Shown here: positions 21,473 through 33,560 of the stretch, piece by piece
How the letters are laid out: each line of letters begins with the position of its first letter
How positions within the stretch are numbered: position 1 is the first letter of the stretch
DNA from: Spinacia oleracea
Lineage: Eukaryota; Streptophyta; Magnoliopsida; Caryophyllales; Amaranthaceae
Direction of reading: 5' to 3'
Assembly (NCBI RefSeq): GCF_020520425.1
Contig: NC_079492.1
Span: 1,736,001-1,800,000 of the forward strand
Length of the DNA: 64,000 nt
Notes under the pieces: model-generated
Told to the model about the DNA's origin: nothing
What the model saw: only the letters and a program-made list of their open reading frames with translations
Database searches by the model: none
Translations under genes and position numbers: made by a program

Positions 21473-22026
21473 AAGCTAAGTAATCAAAGAGGAGCAGAAA
21501 AGAGGGGGGGGATACCTACGAATTTTCTGAAGTTTGAAATACAATGAACCACGTCAAAGAGAAACACAGAAAAAACCTACAAAAAACACAGAAACAAAGA
21601 AAAATCAACCACAAGGATAAGAGAGGGGAAGGAAAACCCAGAATTCAGCAACGAAAGGAAAAGAGGCTAAGAACCTTAGCAAGTACAAATCACCACAACA
21701 GCAAAGACTGGGTAAAACAGCAACGGAGTTCAACGCAAAACCGCAAGGGAAGAAAGAGAAATCGAAAATTCAAACGAAGTAAAAGTGGTTAAAAAAGTAA
21801 AGTCTCGAAGAAGTTTTGGGGTCTTATAGGTCAAAGAAGGGGGATGTGAAAGGTCATGCCCCTTAAGTCGAGCAGTTGAAGAGACAGTTACGATCGAAAT
21901 CAACGGCCCAAAATAAGCACAAAAAATAAGGCACAGGATGAAGGCCACGTGGAGGAACGTGGCTAGCAATCTCCCGCCACTTGTAGGGAAAAAATTCGAA
22001 AAGCGGTAGTCATCTGAAGTATTCCC
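21473..22026. other. Gypsy spacer upstream of the antisense gene
   Basis: Purine-rich on the + strand and without a convincing coding frame. By position it should hold the promoter and 5' untranslated region of the antisense gene, but I see no clear TATA box. It ends where the 28-30-bp repeat array begins. Confidence 0.4.
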
Positions 22027-22200
22027 AAGGGGGCTAGTCGTCAGAATCTTTTACAAGGGGGCTAGTCGTCCAAACGGCAATTTCAAGGGGGCTAGTCGTC
22101 CAAACCTTTTACAAGGGGGCTAGTCGTCCAACCCTTTTTCAAGGGGGCTAGTCGTCAAAATCTTTTTCCAAGGGGGCCAGTCGTCCAAATATTTTTTCCA
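22027..22200 (+). repeat. Six-copy 28-30-bp array carrying the PPT core
   Basis: Units begin AAGGGGGCTAGTCGTC at 22027, 22055, 22085, 22113 and 22141, with a variant AAGGGGGCCAGTCGTCC at 22170. The spacing is 28-30 bases. The core GGGGGCTAGT is the same word as in the polypurine tract right next to the LTR at 22410-22418. The array is unrelated to the 159-bp array. Confidence 0.92.
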
Positions 22201-22365
22201 AAAGGACCTAGCAACAAAGTTATTCATTCAGAGCGAAGGCAGTCGTCAAACTGTTCGCGGTCTTTTCTCATAAACACTCGCAACACAGTCAGCACCTGCG
22301 CTTCACTCTGAGGGGGCTAGTTGTACCACCAGGTATCAAAATAATACTTATTTTTTCCCATTAAA

Positions 22366-22418
22366 CTCAGAGCAAGCGCAACAATGGTCATATATGCGCT
22401 TACTCTGAGGGGGCTAGT
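22366..22418 (+). promoter_or_regulatory. Hairpin and polypurine tract before the right LTR
   Basis: Arms 22366-22380 and 22395-22409 pair at 14 of 15 positions around a 14-base loop. The second arm runs into GGGGGCTAGT and then the LTR (TGTACGGGG at 22419). A similar, looser module with arms near 22229-22242 and 22295-22311 ends in the same CTCTGAGGGGGCTAGTTGTAC at about 22309-22326. The G-rich tract is the expected plus-strand primer. Confidence 0.75.
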
Positions 22419-22933
22419 TGTACGGGGTGTCCTACCGGCACCACCTGGTACCGGCAGAACTCCCCGTATGTAAACTTAACCTGCAGGTAACCTGGTCATC
22501 TTAGGTAAATATCCTCTACCGGCATTTTTGCAAGACAGCCTACCGGCATTATCATGAAGACAACCAACCAAGGGTCACTATCAACAGGTCGCTATCTAAC
22601 TACAAGGGACCTACCAGATCGTACCCTTGGATTGGTCTATATAAGGAGCACCTCATTTATTGTTATGAGGTACACAAACACTTAAACACACTTCTTTCTT
22701 ACTCCCTAATCATCTCTTAATCATCTCTTAATCTCTCAGTAATCTTACTTAAGCATCGGAGGGGGAATCCTCGAACCACCCCGAGGCTAGTTAATCCATT
22801 CTGTTGTGCAGATATCAACCGGCAATCTCGACAGGAATCCAGTATCCCACAGTCAACTGTTCTCATTCCACACCCGGGACAATTAGGAATCCAGTATCCC
22901 ACAGTCAACTGTTCTCATTCCACACCCGGAACA
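22419..22933 (+). repeat. Right LTR of the gypsy element
   Basis: 515 bases from TGTACGGGG to CGGAACA, with short inverted ends TGT...ACA. Its last 349 bases match the left LTR at 1-338 with about 1% substitutions. The bases after it, ACTAC, are the presumed target duplication, but the matching left copy is outside the window. The TATA-like TATATAAGGAG is at about 22638-22648. The LTR ends about 0.7 kb before the likely transcription start of the OSCA gene, in the same orientation. Confidence 0.93.
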
Positions 22934-23640
22934 ACTACCTTTTGTTTGGAGTATGTAATTTGCTTCCTAATCATTTAATAATATTTTTTCCTTAAGTTTT
23001 TAAGATTGTATCAATTCAATATGTATGCTTTATATTTGTGAGACGAATGTGCTACGTATTTTGTTCATAAACCAAAAAATAGATTTTGCCACAAAATATG
23101 TAGGCAATTAAATAAAAAGATTGTTTATTTTCATTTTTACGCAAACCTTCTTATTTCTACATTATTTTTTTATTTTTAATAATTCTAAAAAGATTGTTTA
23201 TTTACATTTCTAAGCAAACCTTCTTCTTATTGCATGCTAAATAAAAAAAATAAAAAATAATACCTTGTGAATTGTAATACTCCGTAGGTTAGAATCCTTT
23301 TAAATCTATTTTTTATGGGTTCTTTTAAAACGTTAATTGTACATCGTTTTTTCAAATTTAAAACAAAATCACATACATTTAGATTTAGTACTCCACTACT
23401 CTGTATCATGTTCGCTCACGAGTCACGAGGAGATATGTTATCTTTTTATTACCAAAACTCAAACTATTTTTTGCATTTTTTCATCTTCTAGCAGTTCTAG
23501 GGAACTATGGACGTAGTTATAAAAGGAAATAAATAAATACCGTATTTATTAAATTGTAAATATATACCGAGTAACTAATACGGAGTACTCCATACTTTAT
23601 ACACTTATACGTTCTCCCCACCAAAAATCAGTTATTCTTC
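22934..23640 (+). promoter_or_regulatory. Upstream region of the OSCA-type gene
   Basis: AT-rich, no gene. It contains a direct repeat (AAAAAGATTGTTTATTT at 23116 and 23189 regions). A CT-rich stretch typical of a plant 5' untranslated region starts near 23640. TATATACC near 23563 is a possible TATA box. The start site is inferred, not seen. Confidence 0.4.
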
Positions 23641-24027
23641 TGCACATTTCGTCCGTTTCATCTCTCTCAATCAATTTTCTCTCTCCTCTCTCAAATCTGT
23701 CACACTCTTCCTGTGTGAGAGAGGGGGGAAGTTCTATTATTCTTCCCCTTTAACTTCCTTATTAAATAAGATTAAATTAAATAGGATTAACTCAAAATAA
23801 TTAAGTTTTTTTCATAAATTTAAAGTGGGGGTTTTGCTTTTAGAAGAGGAGGAATAATTTTCTTTGCCTTGATTGAGCATTTAAGGCAATCCAAACATGC
23901 CCTTGTGAACAAAGATTCTATCTTTGTCTGCCTTACTATATACTCTACAGTCTAGATCATTCTTCTGGGAATTTCTTTTTAATTTTGGGGATTTTGAGGT
24001 CAATATTTCAGGGGAATTCACCCACAA

Positions 24028-24906
24028 GTAAGTTCACTTTACCCTTTATTTTTTGTTAATTTAGTATTTTATTTTTGTAGATGTTATAAAGATGCAGTAT
24101 TTCAGCTGAATTTTGGAATTATTATGTGAGAAATGAAGAGATTTTGGAATTGTTTTTTAAATCTTCAACTTTTAATATGATTATATCTGCTGAAGTTTGG
24201 AAATTTTCTGTGGAATGATGAACTATTGATCCATAAATTTGCAGCAATAGTGTCTTTTTTTTCTCTTTTTTTATAATTTACTTGAAATGTGCAGAATTTG
24301 TGAAGAAATGGCACTTTTATATTTCTATTAGTTATTAGTTTGAATTATGCTTTTTTTGTTGTTGAAGTTTTTGTGTATTATTATGGTAAGTGCGGGGCCA
24401 TGGGGGAACCCTAGATTTTGTAATTTGATGGGTAACTAAAAATATTCCGTATAATTTTGAAATTATTGTAAAACAACGAAAATTGTATGACTATTTGTGC
24501 AATTTGGCTTGAATTGATCAATTGGTCAGTTTATATTGGTTGTTAACCAAAATTTTGTTTCTCACTACTGCTGAAGTGCTGATTGATGATACGAAGAGAA
24601 TGAAATTTATGCCAAAGGGTTTTAGATTGTTAGAATTATTTCGGGTGTATAGATAGCCACTAACGGAAGTGATGTAGACGGGATTTGAGATCAACATGAC
24701 CTCCTTTTACAGGATGTGTTTTCATCCTTTCTGTTCTGTCTGATTTTGAGCACGAAATAGCTTTATTGTATGAATCAATACAATGACTAGTAGTATAGGA
24801 ATTGGTTTCTGCAGATTTCATGTCACACACTTACATAATTTTGTTGGTTTTGAAGTGTACTTCTAGTTTAAGTATTAACAATTTTCTTTGAACTTTTGTT
24901 GATGTA
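24028..24906 (+). other. Probable 5'UTR intron of the OSCA-type gene
   Basis: A donor CACAA|GTAAGTTC at 24028 follows a CT-rich presumed leader. Possible acceptors are GATGTAG at 24907 or ATTCAG at 24912, 75-80 bases before the ATG. A leader intron is inferred; no transcript is available here. Confidence 0.55.
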
Positions 24907-24986
24907 GATTCAGTTATCGTGGGTGATATTTTCTAAAACACGCAGAGGAACATTTGTAGGAAGTGTCGAACGTTTGAAGGAAAAGA

Positions 24987-27900
24987 ATGGCTTCTGTTCG
25001 TGATATAGGAGTTTCTGCTGGTTTCAATCTATTAAGTGCATTTGTGTTCTTGTTGGCATTCGCACTTTTGAGGATTCAACCTTTCAACGATAGAGTTTAC
25101 TTTCCAAAATGGTACCTCAGGGGTTTAAGAAGCAGCCCGCTTCACACAGGAGCTTTTGTGAGCAAATTTGTCAACTTGGATTTCAAGTCATACTTGAATT
25201 TCTTAAATTGGATGCCAGATGCCATCAAGATGCCTGAATCCGAGCTCATTGAGCATGCTGGGTTGGATTCGGTGGTTTACTTGCGGATTTATTTGATAGG
25301 GTATGCACCAACTTTCACATTGACGATCTCCTATGACGATTCATGTTAGCTAACCCCAAATCATTTTGGGACTAAGCCTTTGTTGATGTTGTTGTTGTTG
25401 TATTTGTTGGTATTCACCAACTTATAGACATGTGTTTTCTCTGCATTCTGTTGTTCGTTGTAGCAGTATACCCAAGTGATATGGTTTGTCCAAGATGCGA
25501 TGCAAGGGGGGGGGGGGGATTGATTTTATTTATCAGCTACTTTAAGTTAACTTTAGGTTTAATTCCGTTATATCCAAGAGTTCTGAAACAAATGTTGGGT
25601 AGGAGGTTGTATGAGATGGAGACAACATGTCTGTTTTTAACAAATCTTTTAAAAAAATTCCTTCTTTCTTGCATTTGAGCTGAATAAGAATGTTTAGATG
25701 GGTTTGAAGTCTCCTTAGAGGATATAAGTTCCTTGAAGTCAAAATGATTTAAAGTGAGCAATAGAACTTGATGTTTATGAGAGGTATATAGGATTTATAA
25801 GGAAGAAAGTGTCATTCATATATGTTCAAGATGATAGATGTTAACCAGTGGGTGAAGTTATCTAGGGTATTGAATTCTTGTTTTATGTAAACCTGCGTCT
25901 GTATTAATTTCTGTATTATTGCTAGTTTGAAGCAAAATTTACTTATTTTTTGCAGACTGAAGATTTTTGTCCCTGTTGCTGTGCTTTCTATGGTGGTTTT
26001 GTTTCCTGTCAATTATACAAATGATACGTTAGTATTATCCAAAGCAGTTTTCAGCGGCATTGATAAGCTGTCAGTTTCAAATATACCGCTTAAATCACCA
26101 AGGTTTGGATTTGGACCTCTCTTAAAAAGTTGGATTTTTTTGCTCCTTAAGATTAACTTTTTTTGTTAAATTACTTTGTAATTTTTCTTTGGCTACTTTC
26201 TATTATATTCCCTTGTTCTCAAATAAACTTTCTATTTGATTTTGACCTTTTGGGGGTCTCCAAGAACTACATATTATTGTTATTTATTTAAGTACTTGTG
26301 AAGACAAATTTAGGTGTACAGTTTTACTTTATAAACTGTAACTTGTAACATATTTATCAAACTTTGACCACAATAAGTTGAAGAGGAACTTTATTTGAGA
26401 CACAGGAGTAGTATTCTATAATTAGGTTATAGAATGATGTATAATTATGTTGGACAGCGATCCATGCAATGAATCGATGATTTGGAATGGCTAACCTCTG
26501 CCAAATCATTCGATTCCAATTCCAACTAACAGTAGAGTTGCCCAACAGTTCCTAAGATTGTTAACAAAAACAGTCTGCGTACTGTCTTTGTTCACCACGC
26601 CGTTGGTTGTTTTAATTTTCAGGTTTTGGGCTCATATATTGGTGCAATATGCCGTTACTTTTTGGTCATGCTATGTTCTGTTTAAGGAGTATGCAAGGGT
26701 TACAGCAATGCGGCTGCAATTTATGGCATCAGAAAGACGTCGTCCTGATCAATTTACTGTAAGATCATTTTTTGTTTAGATAAATTTTTTAGCTGTTGGC
26801 CTTTTTTACTGTGTGCCATGATGTGGATTATATAGATGTGTACCATGTATATGATGGTAAAGGATTAGACTATTATGTTTAGCAAATTTCAGTTTCTTGC
26901 AATTCAATTCCAAGTTTTTAACTTATGTTAATAATACACCCCTGTGCCCAGTTCTCTACAGTTGTAGTGAGGCTTCTGTCACTATGAAGCTTAAATTGGG
27001 AATTAATTCGACATTTGATTATTTGATATAGTTACTGTAGACTTCTGTAGTTGACCCTTTTTTTTGTTTTCATATATATATATATATATATGGTAAGAAA
27101 TACCCTCACCCAAGGGAAAAGAACCAAGGGGAAGCATACTGTCTAGGAAGGGCTTCCTACCCTTAGCCTCCATAAAACTATTTGAAACCAAAACAAACAG
27201 TACAAAACCAACTTACAAAAGAAATAACCAATCATTATCCTTCCTTGACATAGACCGATAATCAATGCACTTGACTTTCGTCGTCACCTCAAACTTCACT
27301 AGTTTAATGATCGCCTCAATAATAGGAATTCTGCAGTTCCACAATGCATCATTTCTGGACAGCCAAACTCTATAACAGCAAGCAAGAGCACCAAATATAG
27401 TTTTATTCTGGAATCTAGAAAGCAAGTTATGCTTGTCAAACCATTTCCAAATTCTGAAATACTCCAAGTGTGGGTAGTCAACCTTAACCAATGTAAAACC
27501 TGCCTCAAACAATTCATACTAAAACAACTCTCAAAGAAATCGTGCAGTTATTATCACTACTAACACCAAAAGAAGCTAAACGAGATCTCGTGCTAAGCTT
27601 CTGGTGCATAACTAACCAACAACTAAAAGCATGTTTAGGAACAATAGTTGAACTAGTTGTAAACTAAAATTTGTGTAACGGTGATTCTTTGAGCATTGAA
27701 TAAAATGGATGATAGATGTAATGTTAATACTGTAGACTGTATTGTGATTCTAATGGATTACTAATTTCCATTTTGAAAGAAAAAGAAAAGAAAAGGACTG
27801 TAGAACATTATGTTAATAGTGTATGCTTGCATTATGAAAGGAAATGTAAAGGAAGATACAGGGAAATAAATGATTTAACTATTAGACGTGAGATGACTGT

Positions 27901-30900
27901 TGATCATTCAAGCACAATCCGTGTATTTGACTATGTAACTTGAACTACTTATTCCATCAATCTTCCTTTTCTGCTGATAATATCTTGATTGATTTTTTCA
28001 CAGGTCCTTGCACGAAATATTCCCCCAGATGCTGATGAATCAATTAGTGAGCTTGTGGAGCACTTTTTCCTAGTCAATCACCCCGATCATTATCTCACAC
28101 ATCAGGTCAGGCATCCTTAATATCAGGTTTCCTTCTATTTTTATTGAACTAAGGTGTGTGGCCTAGGCGATTCCCTGGGTTTTGTACTTATATTGTAGTT
28201 GTACACATGTTGATTAGGCGAGTTTGACTTGTATATTTTTTTTTATATTTATCTTGAAATACTTTATACATTTCATACAATTCCAAGAGGAGTAGGCTTT
28301 TATGTTTTGGGTTGAGTCACTTTGAGTGAAAGAACATGAAGCCGATAATGTAGGAAATTTTCTGAAATCGATAGTTTAGTCTAGTCAATGGGCACTAATT
28401 ATGCTTCGGTTTTGAGCCGGCTAATTTGAGTATGGTTTTATACTTTTGTATGTTGAAGACTTGAAGTATTGGTCCTTCTTTGGGAATAAGACTTCAATCT
28501 CCATGATCATCAATCATTATTGACTATGAAATTTCTGACCCCTTTTGTTTGTTGGTTTTATAGAGGTGTTAACTTCGTGTATTTATTAGGTGTTTTAGAC
28601 TAGCAAGAGTGCTTGGACTTTTTGGTAGTGTACAGAAACTTGGTTTTATGAATCTTATCACCCTATTGTTTAGTGACTGAAGTTTGATCCGTCAAAGTTA
28701 ATTATCAATGCTCATAAGGAGACATTTATGCAATTTCAGGTGGTTCATAATGCAAATAAGCTGTCAGATTTGGTTGAAGAGAAGAAAAAGAAGCAAAATT
28801 CGTTGGTTTACTACGAACTGAAGTTTTCTAGAAACCAAAATCAACGGCCCACGACGAAGGTACTTATTCTGCAACATGTTATACTTTAAAAGTTTTTTTT
28901 TATATAGAAATTCTTTCAAAGACTAATATTTTTGATACAAAAGTGAAGGCGGACAGCAGCCTGCAGGGGTTTCTATAGCACACGTCTAATGCAAACTCTT
29001 TTCCTGATATCGCAGACTGGATTTCTTGGCCTATGTGGACAACGAGTTGATGCCATAGAATATTATACTGCTGAAATTGAGAGACTAAACAAAGAAGTGC
29101 GTTCCCCTTTTTTTCTTTTTCTGGTCTTTTTGTTTGTCTAATATGTATTACACAGATATTGATTTTAACTCAAGCTCTTCATTATCTACAAGAAGAAATA
29201 ATCTTAACTAAGGATTAGTGTTTACCTAATTGCCTTTTCCATTATATATCTGGTAACTTGAACAGAATTCTCATTGTGCTCGTCCATGTTTTATTTTGTA
29301 GCATAAGTTTTTATAAGTCGGTTTAAAATGATAAAAGTGTCCTATATTTTCATGGAGTTGACTGATTATAATCTCTTCATGCCAGATTGCTGAAGAAAGA
29401 GAGAGAGCTGAACACGATCCAAAGTCTATCATGCCAGCTGCTTTTGTCTCCTTTAAGACTCGATGGGGTGCTGCTGTTTGTGCACAGACGCATCAAACCA
29501 GAAATCCAACAATTTGGTTGACTGATTGGGCCCCAGAGCCACGCGATGTGTACTGGCCCAACCTAGCTATTCCGTACGTTCATCTCAGCGTCCGAAGGCT
29601 GATGATGTCTGTTGCGTTTTTCTTTCTGACATTTTTCTTCATGGTTCCAATTGCCATAGTACAATCACTGGCAAGCATTGAGGGGATTCAGAAATATGCT
29701 CCATTTTTAAACTTTATTGTAGAGAAGTAAGTCTGTTTGGTCTTGGATTCAATTATTTCTGTAAATATATTTTATTTGATTTAAAGCATATTGAAAGAAG
29801 AGATTACATCTGTTTTAAAAGAAAACAGTTTCTTAATTCAAACTAGCTTGACGCCTTGACATAGATGCAGTCACTGATGAAAAGAGCTTAGAAAATAAGG
29901 GAAGTTTCCTTGACAACGTTGGTCTGTTGCTACTTGCTCATTGTGAAGTGTGTAATCTTAGAATTTCCTTGTATACTTCTCTTGTTGGGTTTCTAAATTT
30001 TATTGCTGGAATTGCAGGATAAATTGTTTCTAGCTAATCTAGTTTGTTTTTGAAACTCTGCATCAGTCAACATTTCTTTTCTTCTTATAGTAGTTTTCTC
30101 TTGAACACTCAATAAAATGAATGGTACCATGCATGATGCATAGTGAATTAATGTCAAAGATCTTTGATTTTGTATCTTTGATTAAGAAAGAATGTTGATT
30201 TTGTATCCTTTATTTCTTCCTCACTGATTAGTCAAAGTATTCACCATGCAGCCCTTTTATTAAGGCATTCCTTTCAGGCTTCCTACCTGGACTTGTTTTG
30301 AAGCTTTTCCTGATCTTCCTGCCAGCAATATTAATGATGATGTCCAAATTTGAAGGCTATGAAGCATTGTCAATTCTAGAACGAAGATCAGCTTCAAGAT
30401 ATTATATGTTCAATTTTGTCAATGTTTTCCTTGTTAGTGTTGTAGCTGGGTCGGCAATGACGCAACTTGATACATTCCTTAAATCGCCACCAAACAAGTA
30501 TGTCACTTCCACTCTATGCTTTGACCTACTTGTTTATATGTTGTACCTTGTGCAGGATATCATGACTAATTTAAGTTTCTGGATTGCTGAGTCTGTTTAG
30601 AATCATGATAGAAATCTCAAGTCTGTTTGTGGATCTAACAGTTTCTGTTTTGAAATCATTGAGTATTCATGCTCAAATATTTCAATAAGTACCTGATTTT
30701 TGAAGTGTAAATATTGATGACTTGAGGTGAACTTTGCTGTTCAGTTAAATTGAAAATTGGGCTTAGTGTTGTTTGGTTGGCATACAAAAAATATGGTAAG
30801 TTAGAATTCCTAGGAATTGCAAAGTATGTGAGTTGTTTGGTTGACGAAATTTTGGTGAAATGGGGGGAGTGAAACCTCCCACAAAAGGGGGGAATTTCAA

Positions 30901-33560
30901 TGGGAAGTTACTTCCCACATTATTAACCAAACAAGTTTTGGAAATTATCATGAATTTAAACTCATTTCCTATGATTTTATATTTCATGGGAAATTCTACT
31001 TCCTATGTGAACCAAACTACACCTTAGTCTGTTCTGCAAATAAGGAAAGGCATTCCACGTACAAGCCCATATGATTTTTTTTTTCTTTCCCAAAACCAAT
31101 TGGCAACTGGAGTATTTCATTAGTAGTTTAGTAACACTTGTGCATTGAGTGACTAACTAACACTTGTGCTCGTAGTGGAATCTCGATCTTAAAACCTTTT
31201 GCTTTTGGTTTGTTCTGGTGCATTTATGCCTTTTCCAGTTTGTATTAACTTTTTTAAAATCTTTTTCTAAAATAGGGTTGTCTAAATACTTGGAAAAGCA
31301 GGGAACACGTCTTTCTAGCAGTCTTTTCCTCTTTATTTTTTTTTGACACAAAATAGGAGATTACATTACATTAGGCCTAAAAGCCGCAAAAAGTGGCACA
31401 AAGCCAAAGTTTATGGATGAACAGCAGAGTTCCTATAGGACCATAAATGCGTTTATGGATGAACAGCAGAGTTCCTATAGGACCATAAATGCTTTGGCAA
31501 TTTTATTATTGAAACTTCCTATGATTGTTACAGATTTCTGATTGCTTTATGTGGTTTGTTTTTAATAATAGTCATGCAGTTTGTGCCTTGAGATTATGTG
31601 ATAAAGTTTTATACTTTTGAATTGACAGGATCTTTGAGATAATTGGTATAGCAATTCCGTTGAAAGCAACTTTCTTTATAACTTACGTTATGATTGATGG
31701 ATGGGCTGGTGTTGCTGGTGAGATCCTGAGATTGAAACCTTTGATTATATACCACTTGAAGAATTGGTTTATGGTGAAAACTGAGAAGGACAGGGAAGAA
31801 GCCATGGATGCAGGAAGCATCGGGTTTAACACGGGAGAACCTCAAATACAATTATACATATTGTTGGCCTTTGTTTATGCTGTCGTTACTCCAATTATAC
31901 TTCCTTTCATTTTGGTCTTCTTCGGCTTCTCTTATCTTGTCTACAGACATCAGGTAACTAATTTTAATTAATTTTTAAATGAGATAGGAAGAACAACAAT
32001 CCAAATCAAAATAATAAAAAGGACAAATTGTTTTTTACCCCCTAAAAACTAAAACTTGTATTTTACCACCTAAAAGAAAATTAAAATTTGTTTTTTACCA
32101 CTTGAAAACGGGAAAAAGATGAAATCATTATGTAAGGCTTACTAATTCAATTTCCCTCCAATTTTATACACTCCCTCTGCGATTTTCTTTAACTCCTTCA
32201 CCCTCCTCTCTTCATTTCAATTGAGTTTTGTTAATTTTGTGAATTAATCATTAATGAGAGAAAAAATCATGTGAATTCATAAAAAGAATGAAGTAGGGTA
32301 AGAGAAGGGAGTTAAATACATGAAATCGTGGAAAAAGATAAAATATTAGATATATCACCGTTATTGTGGCCCTCCATATAACGGTTTTATCAATTTTTTC
32401 CATTTTTAGGTGGTAAAAAACAAGGTTTAAACAAAAATAATAAAAATATTTCTACATATTTCTTCAGATTTATTGTTTTTCTACAGATTTCCATAGTTTT
32501 ACTTTTCCTCACATTTTTCCAAGTTAACTTGGTTCCCGAACACAACAGTGTAATTGTAATTTATTTGTAAATGAGATAGGAAGAACAAGTATCCAAATCA
32601 AAAATAATAAAAAATAATAATCTTGTTTTTTGGTTGCAGATCATAAACGTTTACAACCAAGAGTATGAAAGTGCTGCTGCATTCTGGCCTGCTGTCCATG
32701 GAAGAATTGTTACAGCAATGGTTTTCTCTCAGTTGCTTCTGATGGGATTGATGAGCACAAAGGAAGCTGCTTCATCAACACCGTTTCTCATTATACTTCC
32801 AATTATTACTATATGGTTTCATAAGTTCTGCAAGGGTCGATTTGAGCCTGCATTCAAGACTTATCCTCTACAGGTCAGTCACAGAACGTACAACCTGATA
32901 ATCATCATTTAATCAATTACACTAGTTTCTCTTAGGCTCCGTTTGGAAGGGTGTAAAACGTTTTCATGAAAAACGATTTTCCCCTTTTCAATCATTTTAC
33001 GGTGTTTGGTTTGACAAGGGTTGGAAAACAATTTTCCATAACTCCCTCTAAGGTGGAAAACATTTCCTCCTTACCTCCCTCTCCCTTCTTCCCCTTAATC
33101 TTTACCATCTTCTCCCATTTTCTTTCAAGGAATCAAACAAAGGAAAACTAGTTTGGATTTGTGTTTTCTGCTGGAAAATGTTTTCCATGGAAACTCATTT
33201 TGCACTGCAAACGTTTTACACCAAACCAAACGGAGCCTTAATGTACTTGGATGTTTGGAGTCAGCATTTATCACCTCTTCTTATTGTAACATGTTCTTGG
33301 ATTTTCAGGAAGCAATGATGAAAGACACTCTAGAACGTGCAAGGGATCCGAACTTCAACTTGAAAGGATACCTTCAGAGTGCGTACATACATCCCGTGTT
33401 TAAAGATGATGATGAAGATGACAACGATGTGCAGAACAAGTTGGAGATGGAAACGGAGCTTGTTCCAACTAGACGCCAGTCAAGAAGAAACACTCCAGTG
33501 CCAAGCAAAATGAGCTACGCGTCTTCACCTTCTCCATCATCTAAACATATGGACCTATGA
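24987..33560 (+). CDS. OSCA1-like: CSC1-like hyperosmolality-gated calcium-permeable channel (OSCA clade 1)
   Basis: Eleven coding exons join in phase: 24987-25300, 25956-26102, 26623-26758, 28004-28105, 28740-28859, 29016-29096, 29386-29726, 30252-30497, 31629-31953, 32640-32873 and 33309-33560, all GT-AG, giving 765 aa. That length suits the family (about 770). A 5'UTR intron probably spans 24028 to about 24906. The protein begins MASVRDIGVSAGFNLL with an N-terminal membrane helix. Then come the cytosolic domain (RRPDQFTVLARNIPPD, LTHQVVHNANKL) and the DUF221/RSN1 seven-helix channel core with FFLTFFFMVPIA, KFEGYEALS, ERRSASRYYMFN, GWAGVAGEIL and NVYNQEYESAAAFWP. The tail is acidic and Ser-rich. 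Family members are plasma-membrane channels opened by membrane tension or osmotic stress. No break is seen. Introns carry several transposon pieces. Confidence 0.96.
25344..25405 (+). repeat. RTE-LINE 3' tail in OSCA intron 1
   Basis: CCCAAATCATTTTGGGACTAAG followed by (TTG)n is the typical 3' end of plant RTE LINEs. Only the tail is recognisable. A run of 13 G follows at 25506-25518 in the same intron. Confidence 0.6.
27054..27625 (-). mobile_element. 5'-truncated L1 LINE fragment in OSCA intron 3
   Basis: Minus-strand coding residue of the zinc-binding and C-terminal region of L1 ORF2: HQKLSTRSRLASFGV near 27600, then WKWFDKHNLLSRFQ and LACCYRVWLSRNDALWN with frameshifts. It ends, in its own orientation, with a T-rich run on the + strand (27054-27062) and a (TA)n tract at 27073-27091, consistent with a poly(A) tail. 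No endonuclease or RT palm is left. Confidence 0.7.
30766..31023. mobile_element. Tourist-like MITE in OSCA intron 8
   Basis: Inverted ends GTGTTGTTTGGTT and AACCAAACTACACC flank 258 bases, with TTA on both sides (30763-30765 and 31024-31026). The 3-bp TTA duplication points to the PIF/Harbinger superfamily. It is non-coding. Confidence 0.7.
31333..31409 (-). repeat. Retroposon 3' end (LINE- or SINE-like) in OSCA intron 8
   Basis: A T-run is followed by GACACAAAATAGGAGATTAC and CCTAAAAGCCGC, which looks like the poly(A)-proximal end of a minus-strand plant retroposon. There is no coding residue to classify it. A 42-bp unit is duplicated directly after it (31411-31493). Confidence 0.4.
32023..32430. 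repeat. Inverted-repeat element in OSCA intron 9
   Basis: The ends TTGTTTTTTACCCCCTAAAA and, inverted, TTTTAGGTGGTAAAAAACAA form a terminal inverted repeat of about 24 bases around a non-coding core. The element sits between two direct repeats of about 45 bases (AATGAGATAGGAAGAACAA near 31977 and 32571), which is too long for a normal target duplication. Confidence 0.5.
32935..33237. mobile_element. Tourist-like MITE in OSCA intron 10
   Basis: 303 bases with inverted ends GGCTCCGTTTGG and CCAAACGGAGCC, flanked by TTA on both sides (32932-32934, 33238-33240). It shares internal sequence (GGTGTAAAACG, TTTTCCCCTTTTCAATCATTTTAC) with the copy in the eL15 gene at 37274-37560. The intact ends and TTA duplication support PIF/Harbinger origin. 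Confidence 0.88.

Noticed and set aside
25430-25761. Short frames in OSCA intron 1
   Set aside because: They lie between a clear donor and acceptor, span a G-run and lack any domain.
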